Source: DATDEW01 sp046590205 (GTDB taxonomy: Bacteria > Bacteroidota > Ignavibacteria > Palsa-1295). Taken from it: a stretch of DNA of 24,196 nucleotides. Each line of letters opens with the position of its first letter. Within the stretch, counting starts at the first letter, position 1. The notes below the pieces were generated by a model that was not told where the DNA came from, made no database searches, and saw only the letters and a list, made by a program, of their open reading frames with translations. The stretch lies in assembly GCA_046590205.1 (NCBI GenBank), contig JBKJTT010000087.1:1-24196 (forward strand). The letters run 5' to 3'. Below are positions 16,730 through 22,919 of the stretch, piece by piece. The position numbers and the translations under genes are program-made.

Positions 16730-18458
16730 TATCTTCATCTCATATAGCTCCATAGACCGCGAGAAGGCGGAGCAGCTTACCGAGCTGCTCGGCTCTGCGG
16801 GGTTATCTGTATGGATAGACAAAGCAGGAATCGAAGCAGCTACGAGTTGGTCGGGCGAGATAACACAGGCGATCACTGATTGTAAAGTATTTGTCATTCT
16901 TCTTAGTCCGAATTCTATCACGTCGCATAACGTAAGCAAAGAGGTCTCGCTTGCAAGCGAACGTAAGAAGAAGATACTGCCTATTGATCTTATCCCCGTA
17001 GAACTTCCGAACGACCTTGCCTATCACTTGGCAGGGATACAGCGCACATCGCTTACGAACATTGATTCTATCATTCGCGCTATCGGGCGGCTTGGTCTTG
17101 AGGCGCCACATGCACCGACCATAAAACTTGTGCGCGAGACAGATTCGCGGAAGTCACTGATGATACTTCCGTTTGAAGACCTATCACCGACGGCAGATAA
17201 CCAGTGGTTCGCTGACGGCATTGTCAGCGAGATGATCTCATTGCTCTCGAATGTGAAAGCATTACGATTGATAGATGCACAGACAACCAAAGAATTCAAG
17301 AATTACAAAGGACACCTCGCGGTCTATGCAAAGGAGATGGGGATACGTTACTTTGTGGAAGGGGATGTGCGCAAGTTCGGCGACAATATAAAAATAACAT
17401 CGCGCTTGCTTGATATTGAAACAGGCGATCATCTTTGGCAGGATTCTCTCAAGGGGACGATGGAAGAGATATTTGATATTCAGGAAAGCGTTGCGAAGAA
17501 CGTTGCAACGGGGTTGCAGATTATTCTTACGCATGAAGAAAATAAAAGAATCGAAGAACAGCCGACAGAAAATGCGGAAGCTTACGAACTCTACCTACGT
17601 GCAAATGAATATTATAGCAGACATACTCGCGTTGACATAGAACGGTCGCTTAGTATTTATGAAGAGGTTGTTAAGCTTGATCCTGAATTCGATGATGCAT
17701 ATATTCAGATGGCTAATGTTGCTCTTGCGTACTATCGTACCTATTCAAAAGACAGTGCTATTATAGAGAGAGTGAACGGATATATTCTTAAAGCTGAATC
17801 CATACTCGGTGAATCGGCTAAAGTCTGCTGGATTCGTGGAACGTTGCAGCGTACGACGGGGCAATACGAAGCGTCACGGATTTCGCTCAAGCGAGCGATA
17901 GAACTTGATCCGGGGTTGATGGATGCCTATGAATCATTTGCAATGACTTCGGCAATTCTTGGCAATCTGGAGGAAACCATTATAGTGCGCGAGAAGATGC
18001 TCCAGCTTCAGGAGAGCAACCACAATGCGAGGTATTCGTATCTCTTGGCATTGAATCGGCTCAACGATATACCACGTTTGCGAGAAGCTGCAAGCAAAGC
18101 AATACCTATCTTTGAGCGTTACTTGCGTCTGGCGCCTGATGATTGGTATGCACGGTCGCAATATATTGGTGCTGTATGTATGTCCGGTAAATTTGAACGC
18201 GCACTTTCCGAAGGCAGCATGCTTGAGGCAAACGGAAACCTTGACGGATATACGCTCTTTAATCTTGCTTGTGCATATCTTCATACAGGCAGCAAGGAGA
18301 GGGGTTTGGAAACGCTTCGTAAGAGTGTCGCCGCAGGGTATAGCAATATGGATGTATTTCGCATCCATCCCGACCTTAATTGTATCCGACTCTCACCAGA
18401 ATTCGAATCAATACTAAAGGAAGTTGAAGAGCGGATAGCAAAAGAAACACATGGCTGA
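16722..18458 (+). CDS. TIR-TolB_N-like-TPR protein, array member H
   Basis: 578 residues, start ATGGCTGA overlapping the G stop by 8 nt, with a weak AGAAGG upstream. TIR ~1-120 ('SSIDREKAEQLTELLGSAG', 'WIDKAGIEAATSW', Glu74 in 'NVSKEVSLASE'). The linker is a diverged first-class version ('LGLEAPHAPTIKLVRE'). Central domain ~145-270 ('SLMILPFEDLSPTADNQWFADG', 'IRYFVEGDVRKFGDNIKI', 'LLDIETGDHLWQ', 'GTMEEIFDIQE'). TPR-like repeats ~285-545: 'IERSLSIYEEVVKLDPEF', 'YEASRISLKRAIELDPGLM' and others; the HPDD site reads 'APDD'. The terminal motif is 'IRLSPEFESILKEVEE'. Through the central and TPR parts it is closest to gene I, which suggests a recent duplication. Cytoplasmic. Confidence 0.9.
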   Translation: MADIFISYSSIDREKAEQLTELLGSAGLSVWIDKAGIEAATSWSGEITQAITDCKVFVILLSPNSITSHNVSKEVSLASERKKKILPIDLIPVELPNDLAYHLAGIQRTSLTNIDSIIRAIGRLGLEAPHAPTIKLVRETDSRKSLMILPFEDLSPTADNQWFADGIVSEMISLLSNVKALRLIDAQTTKEFKNYKGHLAVYAKEMGIRYFVEGDVRKFGDNIKITSRLLDIETGDHLWQDSLKGTMEEIFDIQESVAKNVATGLQIILTHEENKRIEEQPTENAEAYELYLRANEYYSRHTRVDIERSLSIYEEVVKLDPEFDDAYIQMANVALAYYRTYSKDSAIIERVNGYILKAESILGESAKVCWIRGTLQRTTGQYEASRISLKRAIELDPGLMDAYESFAMTSAILGNLEETIIVREKMLQLQESNHNARYSYLLALNRLNDIPRLREAASKAIPIFERYLRLAPDDWYARSQYIGAVCMSGKFERALSEGSMLEANGNLDGYTLFNLACAYLHTGSKERGLETLRKSVAAGYSNMDVFRIHPDLNCIRLSPEFESILKEVEERIAKETHG

Positions 18459-20190
18459 TATTTTCATATCATACTCATCCAAAGACCGCGCTCAAGCGGA
18501 GCAGCTTACCGAGCTTCTCGCTTCGGCGGGGTTATCTGTGTGGATTGATCAATCCGGGCTTGACGTCTCGACCAGTTGGTCTGCAGAGATCGTTGACGCG
18601 ATAACTTCATGCTCTGCGTTCATTGTTCTGCTTTCACCAAATTCTATTGAATCACACAACGTCATTAAAGAAGTATCGCTTGCCTCAGAGAAGCGAAAGA
18701 AGATTTTACCACTTGACCTTGAGCCAATCACGTTGCCACGTGAACTTGAATATCAATTAGCTGGCATACATCGCGCACCGATGACGAACATCGACTCCAT
18801 CATTCGCGCACTCGGCAAACTTGGCTTGGAGGCAACGCAAGCTCCGACTCTCAAACTCGTCAAAGAGACAGATGGAAGAAAGAGCTTGATGATTCTTCCA
18901 TTCGGAGACTTATCACCGACCGCGGACAACGAATGGTTTGCAAATGGAATTGTGAGTGAGTTAATCTCTGCACTCTCCAACGTGAAGGCATTGAAAGTGA
19001 TGGATGCACAGACTACAAAAGAATTTAAATCTTACAAGGGACATCTCACTGTATATGCTAAAGAGATGGGTATCAGATATTTTGTGCAAGGCGACGTTCG
19101 CAAATTTGGCGATCAATTAAAAATATCTGCTCGTCTGCTCGACATCGAAACAGGCGATCACCTTTGGCAGGATTCACTCAAAGGGGCGATGGAAGATATC
19201 TTTGATATACAGGAGACAGTTGCGAAGAAAGTGGTTGAAGGTCTTGCCGTCATTCTTACCTCCGACGAAGAGAAGAAGCTCGATAAGAAACCGACAGAGA
19301 ATGCAGAAGCGTATGAGATGTATCTCAAAGGATTTGAATATTTCGCCCGCCAGACGAAGAGCGACCATGAGCGCGCGCTTTCCCTCTATGAATCAGCCGT
19401 TCGCCTCGATCCGTCATTTGCAGGTGCGTATGCTACTATTGCCAACGTCTGCCAAGAGATATACCGCCTCTACGGCGGCAGCCAGAACCTGCTTGACCGA
19501 GCTACAGAAGCTGCAGAGAAGGTCAGAGAGCTTGAAGGCGAAACGGCGAAGTATTATTGGGTCATGAGCTCTATCGCGTTGCGTCGCAGTGATGCCCAAG
19601 GAGCACTTGCCTATGCCAGACAGTCGGTGGAGACTGATCCGAAGTTTGCTCTGGGTTTCGCTGCCCTCGGCAATGCCTATAAGGCTCTTGGGATGAAGGA
19701 AGGAGCGGTAAAGGCAAGTGAGGAATATGTCCGCCTGAGGGAGAATCATAAAGGTGCTTACTTCAACCTTCTTATCAGTCTTCATGAGCTTGGTGACGAC
19801 GAGAGGTTACGGTTAGCAGCAGAGCGTGCGATCCCGATCTATGAGCGGTATGTCCGTCTGAATCCTGATGACTATCATGCCCGGGTAAGCTTAGCAACTA
19901 TTCACTCCATGTCCGGCAACCCATCCTCAGCACTTGCAGCCGCAGATGAGTTATCGGCTATCGAGATGCTGGATGGTTTTGCTCTTTACAATCTTACCTG
20001 CCTCTATTTGAATTGCAACGCACCCGAACGCAGCGTCGAGCATCTTCAGCGTGCCGTTGCGAAGGGATTTCGAAATATCGAGCAATTCCGCCGCGATCCC
20101 GATCTCGCCCCGCTTCGCGGCACACCTGAGTTTGAGGAATTGATGAAGGAGTTGGAAGAGAAAATAGCGATCGAAAAAACTAACGACTAA
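18451..20190 (+). CDS. TIR-TolB_N-like-TPR protein, array member I (last of array)
   Basis: 579 residues, start ATGGCTGA overlapping the H stop by 8 nt. TIR ~1-120 almost matches gene A, including a DNA stretch identical over about 75 bases (from near 18555), with Glu74 in 'NVIKEVSLASE'. The central domain (~145-270) has changes at otherwise constant sites: 'PFGDLSP' instead of 'PFEDLSP' and 'FANG' instead of 'FADG', so its ligand surface may differ. The rest is close to H ('IRYFVQGDVRKFGDQLKI'). TPR-like repeats ~285-545 ('HERALSLYESAVRLDPSFA', 'AQGALAYARQSVETDPKFA', 'KEGAVKASEEYVRL'), then 'LNPDD' and the terminal 'LRGTPEFEELMKELEE'. It ends in TAA directly at a strong terminator hairpin, closing the operon. 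Confidence 0.9.
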   Translation: MADIFISYSSKDRAQAEQLTELLASAGLSVWIDQSGLDVSTSWSAEIVDAITSCSAFIVLLSPNSIESHNVIKEVSLASEKRKKILPLDLEPITLPRELEYQLAGIHRAPMTNIDSIIRALGKLGLEATQAPTLKLVKETDGRKSLMILPFGDLSPTADNEWFANGIVSELISALSNVKALKVMDAQTTKEFKSYKGHLTVYAKEMGIRYFVQGDVRKFGDQLKISARLLDIETGDHLWQDSLKGAMEDIFDIQETVAKKVVEGLAVILTSDEEKKLDKKPTENAEAYEMYLKGFEYFARQTKSDHERALSLYESAVRLDPSFAGAYATIANVCQEIYRLYGGSQNLLDRATEAAEKVRELEGETAKYYWVMSSIALRRSDAQGALAYARQSVETDPKFALGFAALGNAYKALGMKEGAVKASEEYVRLRENHKGAYFNLLISLHELGDDERLRLAAERAIPIYERYVRLNPDDYHARVSLATIHSMSGNPSSALAAADELSAIEMLDGFALYNLTCLYLNCNAPERSVEHLQRAVAKGFRNIEQFRRDPDLAPLRGTPEFEELMKELEEKIAIEKTND

Positions 20191-20222
20191 AAGAGAGGGA
20201 CGCATCACTGCGTCTCTCTCTT
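20191..20222. terminator. Strong hairpin terminator closing the TIR array
   Basis: A 14-bp stem (AAGAGAGGGACGCA / TGCGTCTCTCTCTT) with one G-T wobble and a TCAC loop begins right after the TAA of gene I and ends with CTCTCTCTT-ACTTTG. It lies between convergent genes (I and the small minus-strand gene), so it can serve both. Confidence 0.8.
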
Positions 20223-20244
20223 ACTTTGATAACCATCAGAATTT

Positions 20245-20544
20245 TTACGCCTCGTCCTCTTCGTATGCAAGCTCGAAGATTGCATAGACCGGGAGAATCT
20301 CTACTTCCGGCTGACCTTCGATACCGACTTCCTGCGAGACGGGCATAAGACGCTCGCCGACAAAGCTCTGGAAGTTCTCTGCTGTCTCCCAAATATCAGT
20401 GACACGAATTCCTTTATCGTCGAATGCAGATACATGAGAAAGCATTCCTTCGGGAGTATCGTTTTCCCAATCGACAGCATTACGCAATGCTTCGTACTGT
20501 TGTTTTGTAACGTCGTTCCAGCGAACATGAATAATTACGCTCAT
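20245..20544 (-). CDS. Small dimeric alpha/beta-barrel (ABM-like) protein
   Basis: 99 residues, start ATG at 20544. The sequence 'SVIIHVRWNDVTKQQYEALR', then 'GMLSHVSAFDDKGIRVTDIW', 'FQSFVGERLMPVSQEVGI' and 'PEVEILPVYAIFE', has the beta-alpha-beta-beta-alpha-beta order and the 'H...fd..g..v.dvWe..e.f..F....l.p' pattern of antibiotic-biosynthesis-monooxygenase-like dimeric barrels. Members include small monooxygenases and many proteins of unknown role; no substrate can be named. No signal peptide, so cytoplasmic. It is transcribed towards the TIR array and shares its terminator. A possible -7 element lies ~50 bases upstream. There is no evidence linking it to the array. Confidence 0.75.
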   Translation of the reverse strand: MSVIIHVRWNDVTKQQYEALRNAVDWENDTPEGMLSHVSAFDDKGIRVTDIWETAENFQSFVGERLMPVSQEVGIEGQPEVEILPVYAIFELAYEEDEA

Positions 20545-20593
20545 AATTTTCTTCTAAAAAAATACGTGTGAAAAAGATGTGTTAATTGTCCCG

Positions 20594-20600
20594 CAAAATA
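20594..20600 (-). promoter_or_regulatory. Possible -7 element for the ABM-like gene (TATTTTG on minus strand)
   Basis: Read on the minus strand, TATTTTG is one base shorter than the TAnnTTTG consensus, with an ATTGG about 21 bases upstream as a possible -33 box. It lies ~50 bases before the ATG at 20544. The match is imperfect, so confidence is low. Confidence 0.3.
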
Positions 20601-20772
20601 CACATTTGTCTATGACGGCACCAATTGTTTGTGTTATGAATCTGTGAATTGTGTTAGGTGAGAGTGTAGGGAATGTCCTATAGGCACCTCCTTCGCATTT
20701 TGCGCGCGAAAAACCCCGATTCCGCTTCGTATTCGCCCAAAAAAATAGTTTGAAATAGTTTGCGTGAGCATC

Positions 20773-20803
20773 TTGCAGACGGAGTTAGAATTTTGTATAT
20801 TTG
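20773..20803 (+). promoter_or_regulatory. Bacteroidota-type promoter (TTG - 20 bp - TATATTTG)
   Basis: TATATTTG (20796-20803) fits TAnnTTTG exactly, and a TTG at 20773-20775 is 20 bases upstream, the usual spacing of the -33 box. Transcription would begin near 20810, which rules out start codons at 20764 or 20803 and supports ATG at 20899, giving a leader of about 90 bases. Confidence 0.6.
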
Positions 20804-20819
20804 TGCGTCGTGATTCGTG

Positions 20820-20898
20820 TATTTCCTCCTCTGCGCTCTCCGCGCATCTGCGGTTAATCTTCCCCAAACTCCTAAAACCCATTAAACTCCCAAAACTC
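20820..20898 (+). repeat. Repeat-like leader: 'CTCTGCGCTCTCCGCG' element and an ACTCC-rich run
   Basis: The stretch CCTCCTCTGCGCTCTCCGCG with ATCTGCGGTTAA after it resembles a dispersed element of the 'CTCTGCG..CTCTGCGGT' kind seen in many unrelated bacterial genomes. It is followed by a degenerate run of units like AAACTCC(T/C)AAAAC ending at the ATG. The whole 5' leader of the following gene is made of this material. Only one copy is in the window, so recognition rests on memory of such repeats. Confidence 0.4.
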
Positions 20899-21735
20899 AT
20901 GAAACGTGAAAAACTTCCCCCCGCTCCTGTTGAAGATTTTGACGAATCCGTGCGGCTCGCTGACGAGTCGCCGGATTTCGTATTTTCGACCGGCGAATAT
21001 ACAACAGGCAATATCTATCTTTTGGCTGCGCCGAAACTAGGTCTTGCCGCATCCGACTCCGCGCGGCTGTGCGGTCAGCTCTCCCACGATGCACCTGTGC
21101 TGTTAGTGAACTCGGATGTCCGCAGCGCGCTCATGCGTAGGTATCTCAAAAATATAGAGAAAGATAAAGGCGCACATACTATAAAGACAATGCGTATTGC
21201 GGATGCATCACTTGCAAATCGCTATGAAGAACTCCGCGAGCGTATCGAGAGTATAGGCGCGAAGGCGGTTGTGATAAATCTCTTTGAGAAAGCCGCGCTC
21301 ACCGCACGTCACCGTGAACAGTTAAATGTGATATTCGCTATGCTCCAAGAAGATTTAGATATTGCGATCTTTGTCTATTCGCGTGAGAACCTCCAGCGGT
21401 TGCTACTTGTAAAGCGTAATCATCGCGGCGCGATCGGCGCACTTGCCTACGATGCCCAAGAGCCGATTCCCGTCGGCGACCAAACGGTGAACGATGAAAT
21501 AAAGGCTATGCCGCCATACGTCGAGTGGATGATGGAGAATATCAAACAAGAACACGAGAATCCGCCACCAAAAACCCCGCTCAATAAGTTAGCGTGTACA
21601 GAGTTTACCGATTACATCGGCGGCGTAACAATTCAGCCTGATGATTTAGATAAAGAATGGGCGAGAGGGGAAATGATGAATGATGAATTAGGAATGATGA
21701 ATGTGGGGAGGGGAGAGGTTGTGATGACTGATTGA
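20899..21735 (+). CDS. Conserved-type hypothetical protein resembling a degenerate DnaB/RecA-fold domain
   Basis: 278 residues from ATG 20899, chosen because the promoter at 20796 lies inside the longer frame. 'GNIYLLAAPKLGLAASDSARL' falls where DnaB-type ATPases have 'GdLiiiaarPgmGKT', but the Walker A Lys-Thr is missing. 'AKAVVINLFEKA' sits at the Walker B position without its Asp. 'ENLQRLLLVKRNHRGAIGALAYD' resembles the 'iakqRNGptG.v.l.f' end of DnaB. The sum suggests a RecA-like fold that has lost ATP hydrolysis, or a coincidence. The last ~25 codons, after 'DLDKEWARGE', come from an ATGATGAATGATGAATTA-type simple repeat, so the C-terminus may have been extended by repeat DNA. It converges on the toxin-antitoxin pair with a 10-base gap. 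Function unknown. Confidence 0.6.
   Translation: MKREKLPPAPVEDFDESVRLADESPDFVFSTGEYTTGNIYLLAAPKLGLAASDSARLCGQLSHDAPVLLVNSDVRSALMRRYLKNIEKDKGAHTIKTMRIADASLANRYEELRERIESIGAKAVVINLFEKAALTARHREQLNVIFAMLQEDLDIAIFVYSRENLQRLLLVKRNHRGAIGALAYDAQEPIPVGDQTVNDEIKAMPPYVEWMMENIKQEHENPPPKTPLNKLACTEFTDYIGGVTIQPDDLDKEWARGEMMNDELGMMNVGRGEVVMTD
21672..21703 (+). repeat. ATGATGAA/TGATGAATTA simple repeat at the gene end
   Basis: Units of ATGATGAATG/ATGAATTAGG repeat imperfectly, encoding 'MMNDELGMMN'. Such runs usually lie between genes in these bacteria; here one is read as the C-terminus of the upstream frame. Confidence 0.45.
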
Positions 21736-21745
21736 GGTGGTAACG

Positions 21746-22012
21746 CTATGGAAAATATCTGTATATCTTGCTTCTGTGCAAGACTCGGTAAACAATTACT
21801 TCACCATCACGAAGTTCAAAACCAACTCGGTAATCTCCCGTTTTGAATCGGTATCTATCTTTGAATCCGTGAAGTCGTTTGATGTTTTGTAGTTCGCGTA
21901 AGGATGTAGCGGCAGGAAGTGTGTCAAATACGAACGACGAAACACGTTCATGAATATCACCAGGCAATTCTTCGAGGTCTTTGAGAAACGTCGGCTTGAA
22001 CTTAACGAGCAT
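21746..22012 (-). CDS. RelE/ParE-superfamily toxin
   Basis: 88 residues. The start 'MLVKFKPTFLKDLEELP', the central 'LQNIKRLHGFKDRYRFKTGDYRVGFE' and the end 'EVIVYRVLHRSKIYRYFP' are the hallmarks of RelE/ParE toxins: an N-terminal helical hairpin, then a beta sheet with 'yR.r.GdYRv.y' and a terminal 'v.hR..iYr'. RelE members cleave mRNA on the ribosome; ParE members poison gyrase. The basic residues in the sheet fit either. It lies directly downstream of its antitoxin and overlaps it by 11 bases, the usual antitoxin-first order. It ends 10 bases from the convergent neighbour. Confidence 0.85.
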   Translation of the reverse strand: MLVKFKPTFLKDLEELPGDIHERVSSFVFDTLPAATSLRELQNIKRLHGFKDRYRFKTGDYRVGFELRDGEVIVYRVLHRSKIYRYFP

Positions 22013-22199
22013 CTGCGAGTCGGACGTGCTGTTTTGCTTCTTCCAAACTTATTTCTTCTTCGGCTTCTACCTCATCCATCGCTTTCTGGAGACCGGCATC
22101 AAGAATGAGTTCTTCCATTTTACGATAGATGTCATAGTCGAGCACGACGCTCTTAATAGCACCTGATTCGTCAACGATAAATTGTTTGGTATCGCTCAT
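22002..22199 (-). CDS. Small antitoxin of a type II toxin-antitoxin pair
   Basis: 65 residues: 'MSDTKQFIVDESGAIKSVVLDYDIYRKMEELILD' followed by an acidic helix and 'ISLEEAKQHVRL'. A short beta strand pair with 'V.LD...Y.k..E' followed by an acidic toxin-wrapping tail is typical of the short antitoxins paired with RelE-type toxins (Phd/YefM- or RelB-like group; the exact family is not certain). It would neutralise the overlapping toxin and probably bind the promoter. No clear TAnnTTTG element was found upstream. Confidence 0.75.
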   Translation of the reverse strand: MSDTKQFIVDESGAIKSVVLDYDIYRKMEELILDAGLQKAMDEVEAEEEISLEEAKQHVRLADAR

Positions 22200-22241
22200 G
22201 TATATCTAACGTTTATTCATTGAATTATCATTCCTTCCCCT

Positions 22242-22272
22242 ACTGACCACTGTTCACTGACCACTGACCACT
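22242..22272. repeat. Tandem CACTGACCACTG short repeats
   Basis: Three copies of CTGACCAC occur in 31 bases, with a variant (CTGTTCAC) among them. TCACTGACCACTG (22254-22266) is the exact reverse complement of 8329-8341 in gene C. The repeats fill the gap between the divergent antitoxin and peptidase genes. Confidence 0.6.
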
Positions 22273-22316
22273 TTTTTGTTGTATATTATAGGTGTAAATA
22301 ATAGGCACCACCCCCA

Positions 22317-22877
22317 ATGCTCGTTCCGGTACGTACAGAGGATATACTCGAAATAGCCGATTACTATAAACATAGGTATCGCGGCTATACGATAGATGAA
22401 GTTGCAGCCGATGAGGATATTATCCTCGTGCGGATGCCCGATATGCTTGCAAAAAAAGCGGGATACGCCGTATCCGCGCCTGTAAGTATGCGCCGTAAAC
22501 GGATTCCCTCGCTTGCCATGCCGGGGAGAATGCTGATTTCCTATACCGAGTGGGAGCAGATCTTCCAAGATTGCATCGTCATTAATACGGCGTATAATTG
22601 CAGCGACGATGTGTGTAAATTTACAGCACCCAACGAAAATGAGGTGTTTTGGCATGAATTCTACCATGTGCGCTACTCGCCGACGGAAAATACGGCATCC
22701 GGGAAAGGGGCATACTCGATGATAGGTGTGCGAACCGCCCAAGAAGAACGCCGCGCCAATACCTTCGCCGGCATGATGGTCATCGCCGATACGGATGGAT
22801 GCGATACGATAGAAGACGTGATGCGGAAATGGGGTGTGACGCGGGAAGTAGCGAAGTGCATTCCTTCGCGACCTTAG
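22317..22877 (+). CDS. ImmA/IrrE-type metallopeptidase (DUF955-like)
   Basis: 186 residues, start ATG at 22317. The zinc-peptidase signature HEFYH (residues 113-117, in 'EVFWHEFYHVRYS') is followed by 'EERRANTFAGMM' with Glu144 as the probable third zinc ligand, the E-x-x-A-[DN]-x-F-A pattern of the IrrE N-terminal-like family. Family members cleave repressors, as ImmA does in mobile elements, or act in stress response as IrrE does. There is no helix-turn-helix partner beside it, so the substrate is unknown. No Shine-Dalgarno is visible; an AT-rich TATATTAT (22282) is a weak promoter candidate. The last codons ('CIPSRP') lie in a CCTTCGCG-type palindrome (22851-22869), so the C-terminus may derive from repeat DNA. 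Possibly part of a small defence/TA neighbourhood. Confidence 0.8.
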   Translation: MLVPVRTEDILEIADYYKHRYRGYTIDEVAADEDIILVRMPDMLAKKAGYAVSAPVSMRRKRIPSLAMPGRMLISYTEWEQIFQDCIVINTAYNCSDDVCKFTAPNENEVFWHEFYHVRYSPTENTASGKGAYSMIGVRTAQEERRANTFAGMMVIADTDGCDTIEDVMRKWGVTREVAKCIPSRP

Positions 22878-22888
22878 AGTCCTTCGTC

Positions 22889-22919
22889 CCTTCGTGGTGA
22901 TAAGACTTTACCGCGAAGG
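22889..22919. terminator. Hairpin between convergent genes, repeat-derived
   Basis: CCTTCGTGGT (22889-22898) pairs with ACCGCGAAGG (22910-22919) around an 11-nt loop, with one wobble pair. The arms resemble the CTTCGTGGTGA dispersed repeat type. It follows the peptidase stop by 11 bases and faces the minus-strand fragment. It may work as a terminator, but there is no T run directly after it on the plus strand. Confidence 0.45.

Larger units (their letters stand above)
20545..20898. other. Divergent intergenic region with promoters and repeats, no gene
   Basis: This 354-base stretch separates the ABM-like gene (-) from the next gene (+). It holds a weak minus-strand promoter candidate near 20594, a convincing plus-strand promoter at 20773-20803, a doubled AAATAGTTTG motif (about 20744-20763), and repeat-like low-complexity text from about 20820 to the next ATG. 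The frame open from 20764 runs through the promoter and I do not treat that part as coding. Confidence 0.6.

Noticed and set aside
4471..20190. Calling the array proteins adenylate cyclases
   Set aside because: The central domain often appears in database entries labelled 'adenylate cyclase' because some cyclases carry it, but no class III cyclase catalytic domain is present in any of the nine proteins.
4471..20190. Calling the array a Thoeris, CBASS or Pycsar system
   Set aside because: TIR domains are present, but no ThsA-like SIR2/SLOG protein, nucleotidyltransferase or cyclase partner is in the window, and the TIR-TolB_N-TPR order differs from the known effectors.
20764..20898. N-terminal extension of the DnaB-like protein from GTG 20764
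   Set aside because: A TTG-20-TATATTTG promoter lies inside this stretch and the translation is repeat-like, so the start at ATG 20899 fits better.
22254..22742. 162-codon minus-strand frame over the peptidase gene
   Set aside because: It lies antisense to a gene with a clear HExxH signature and shows no recognisable motif itself.
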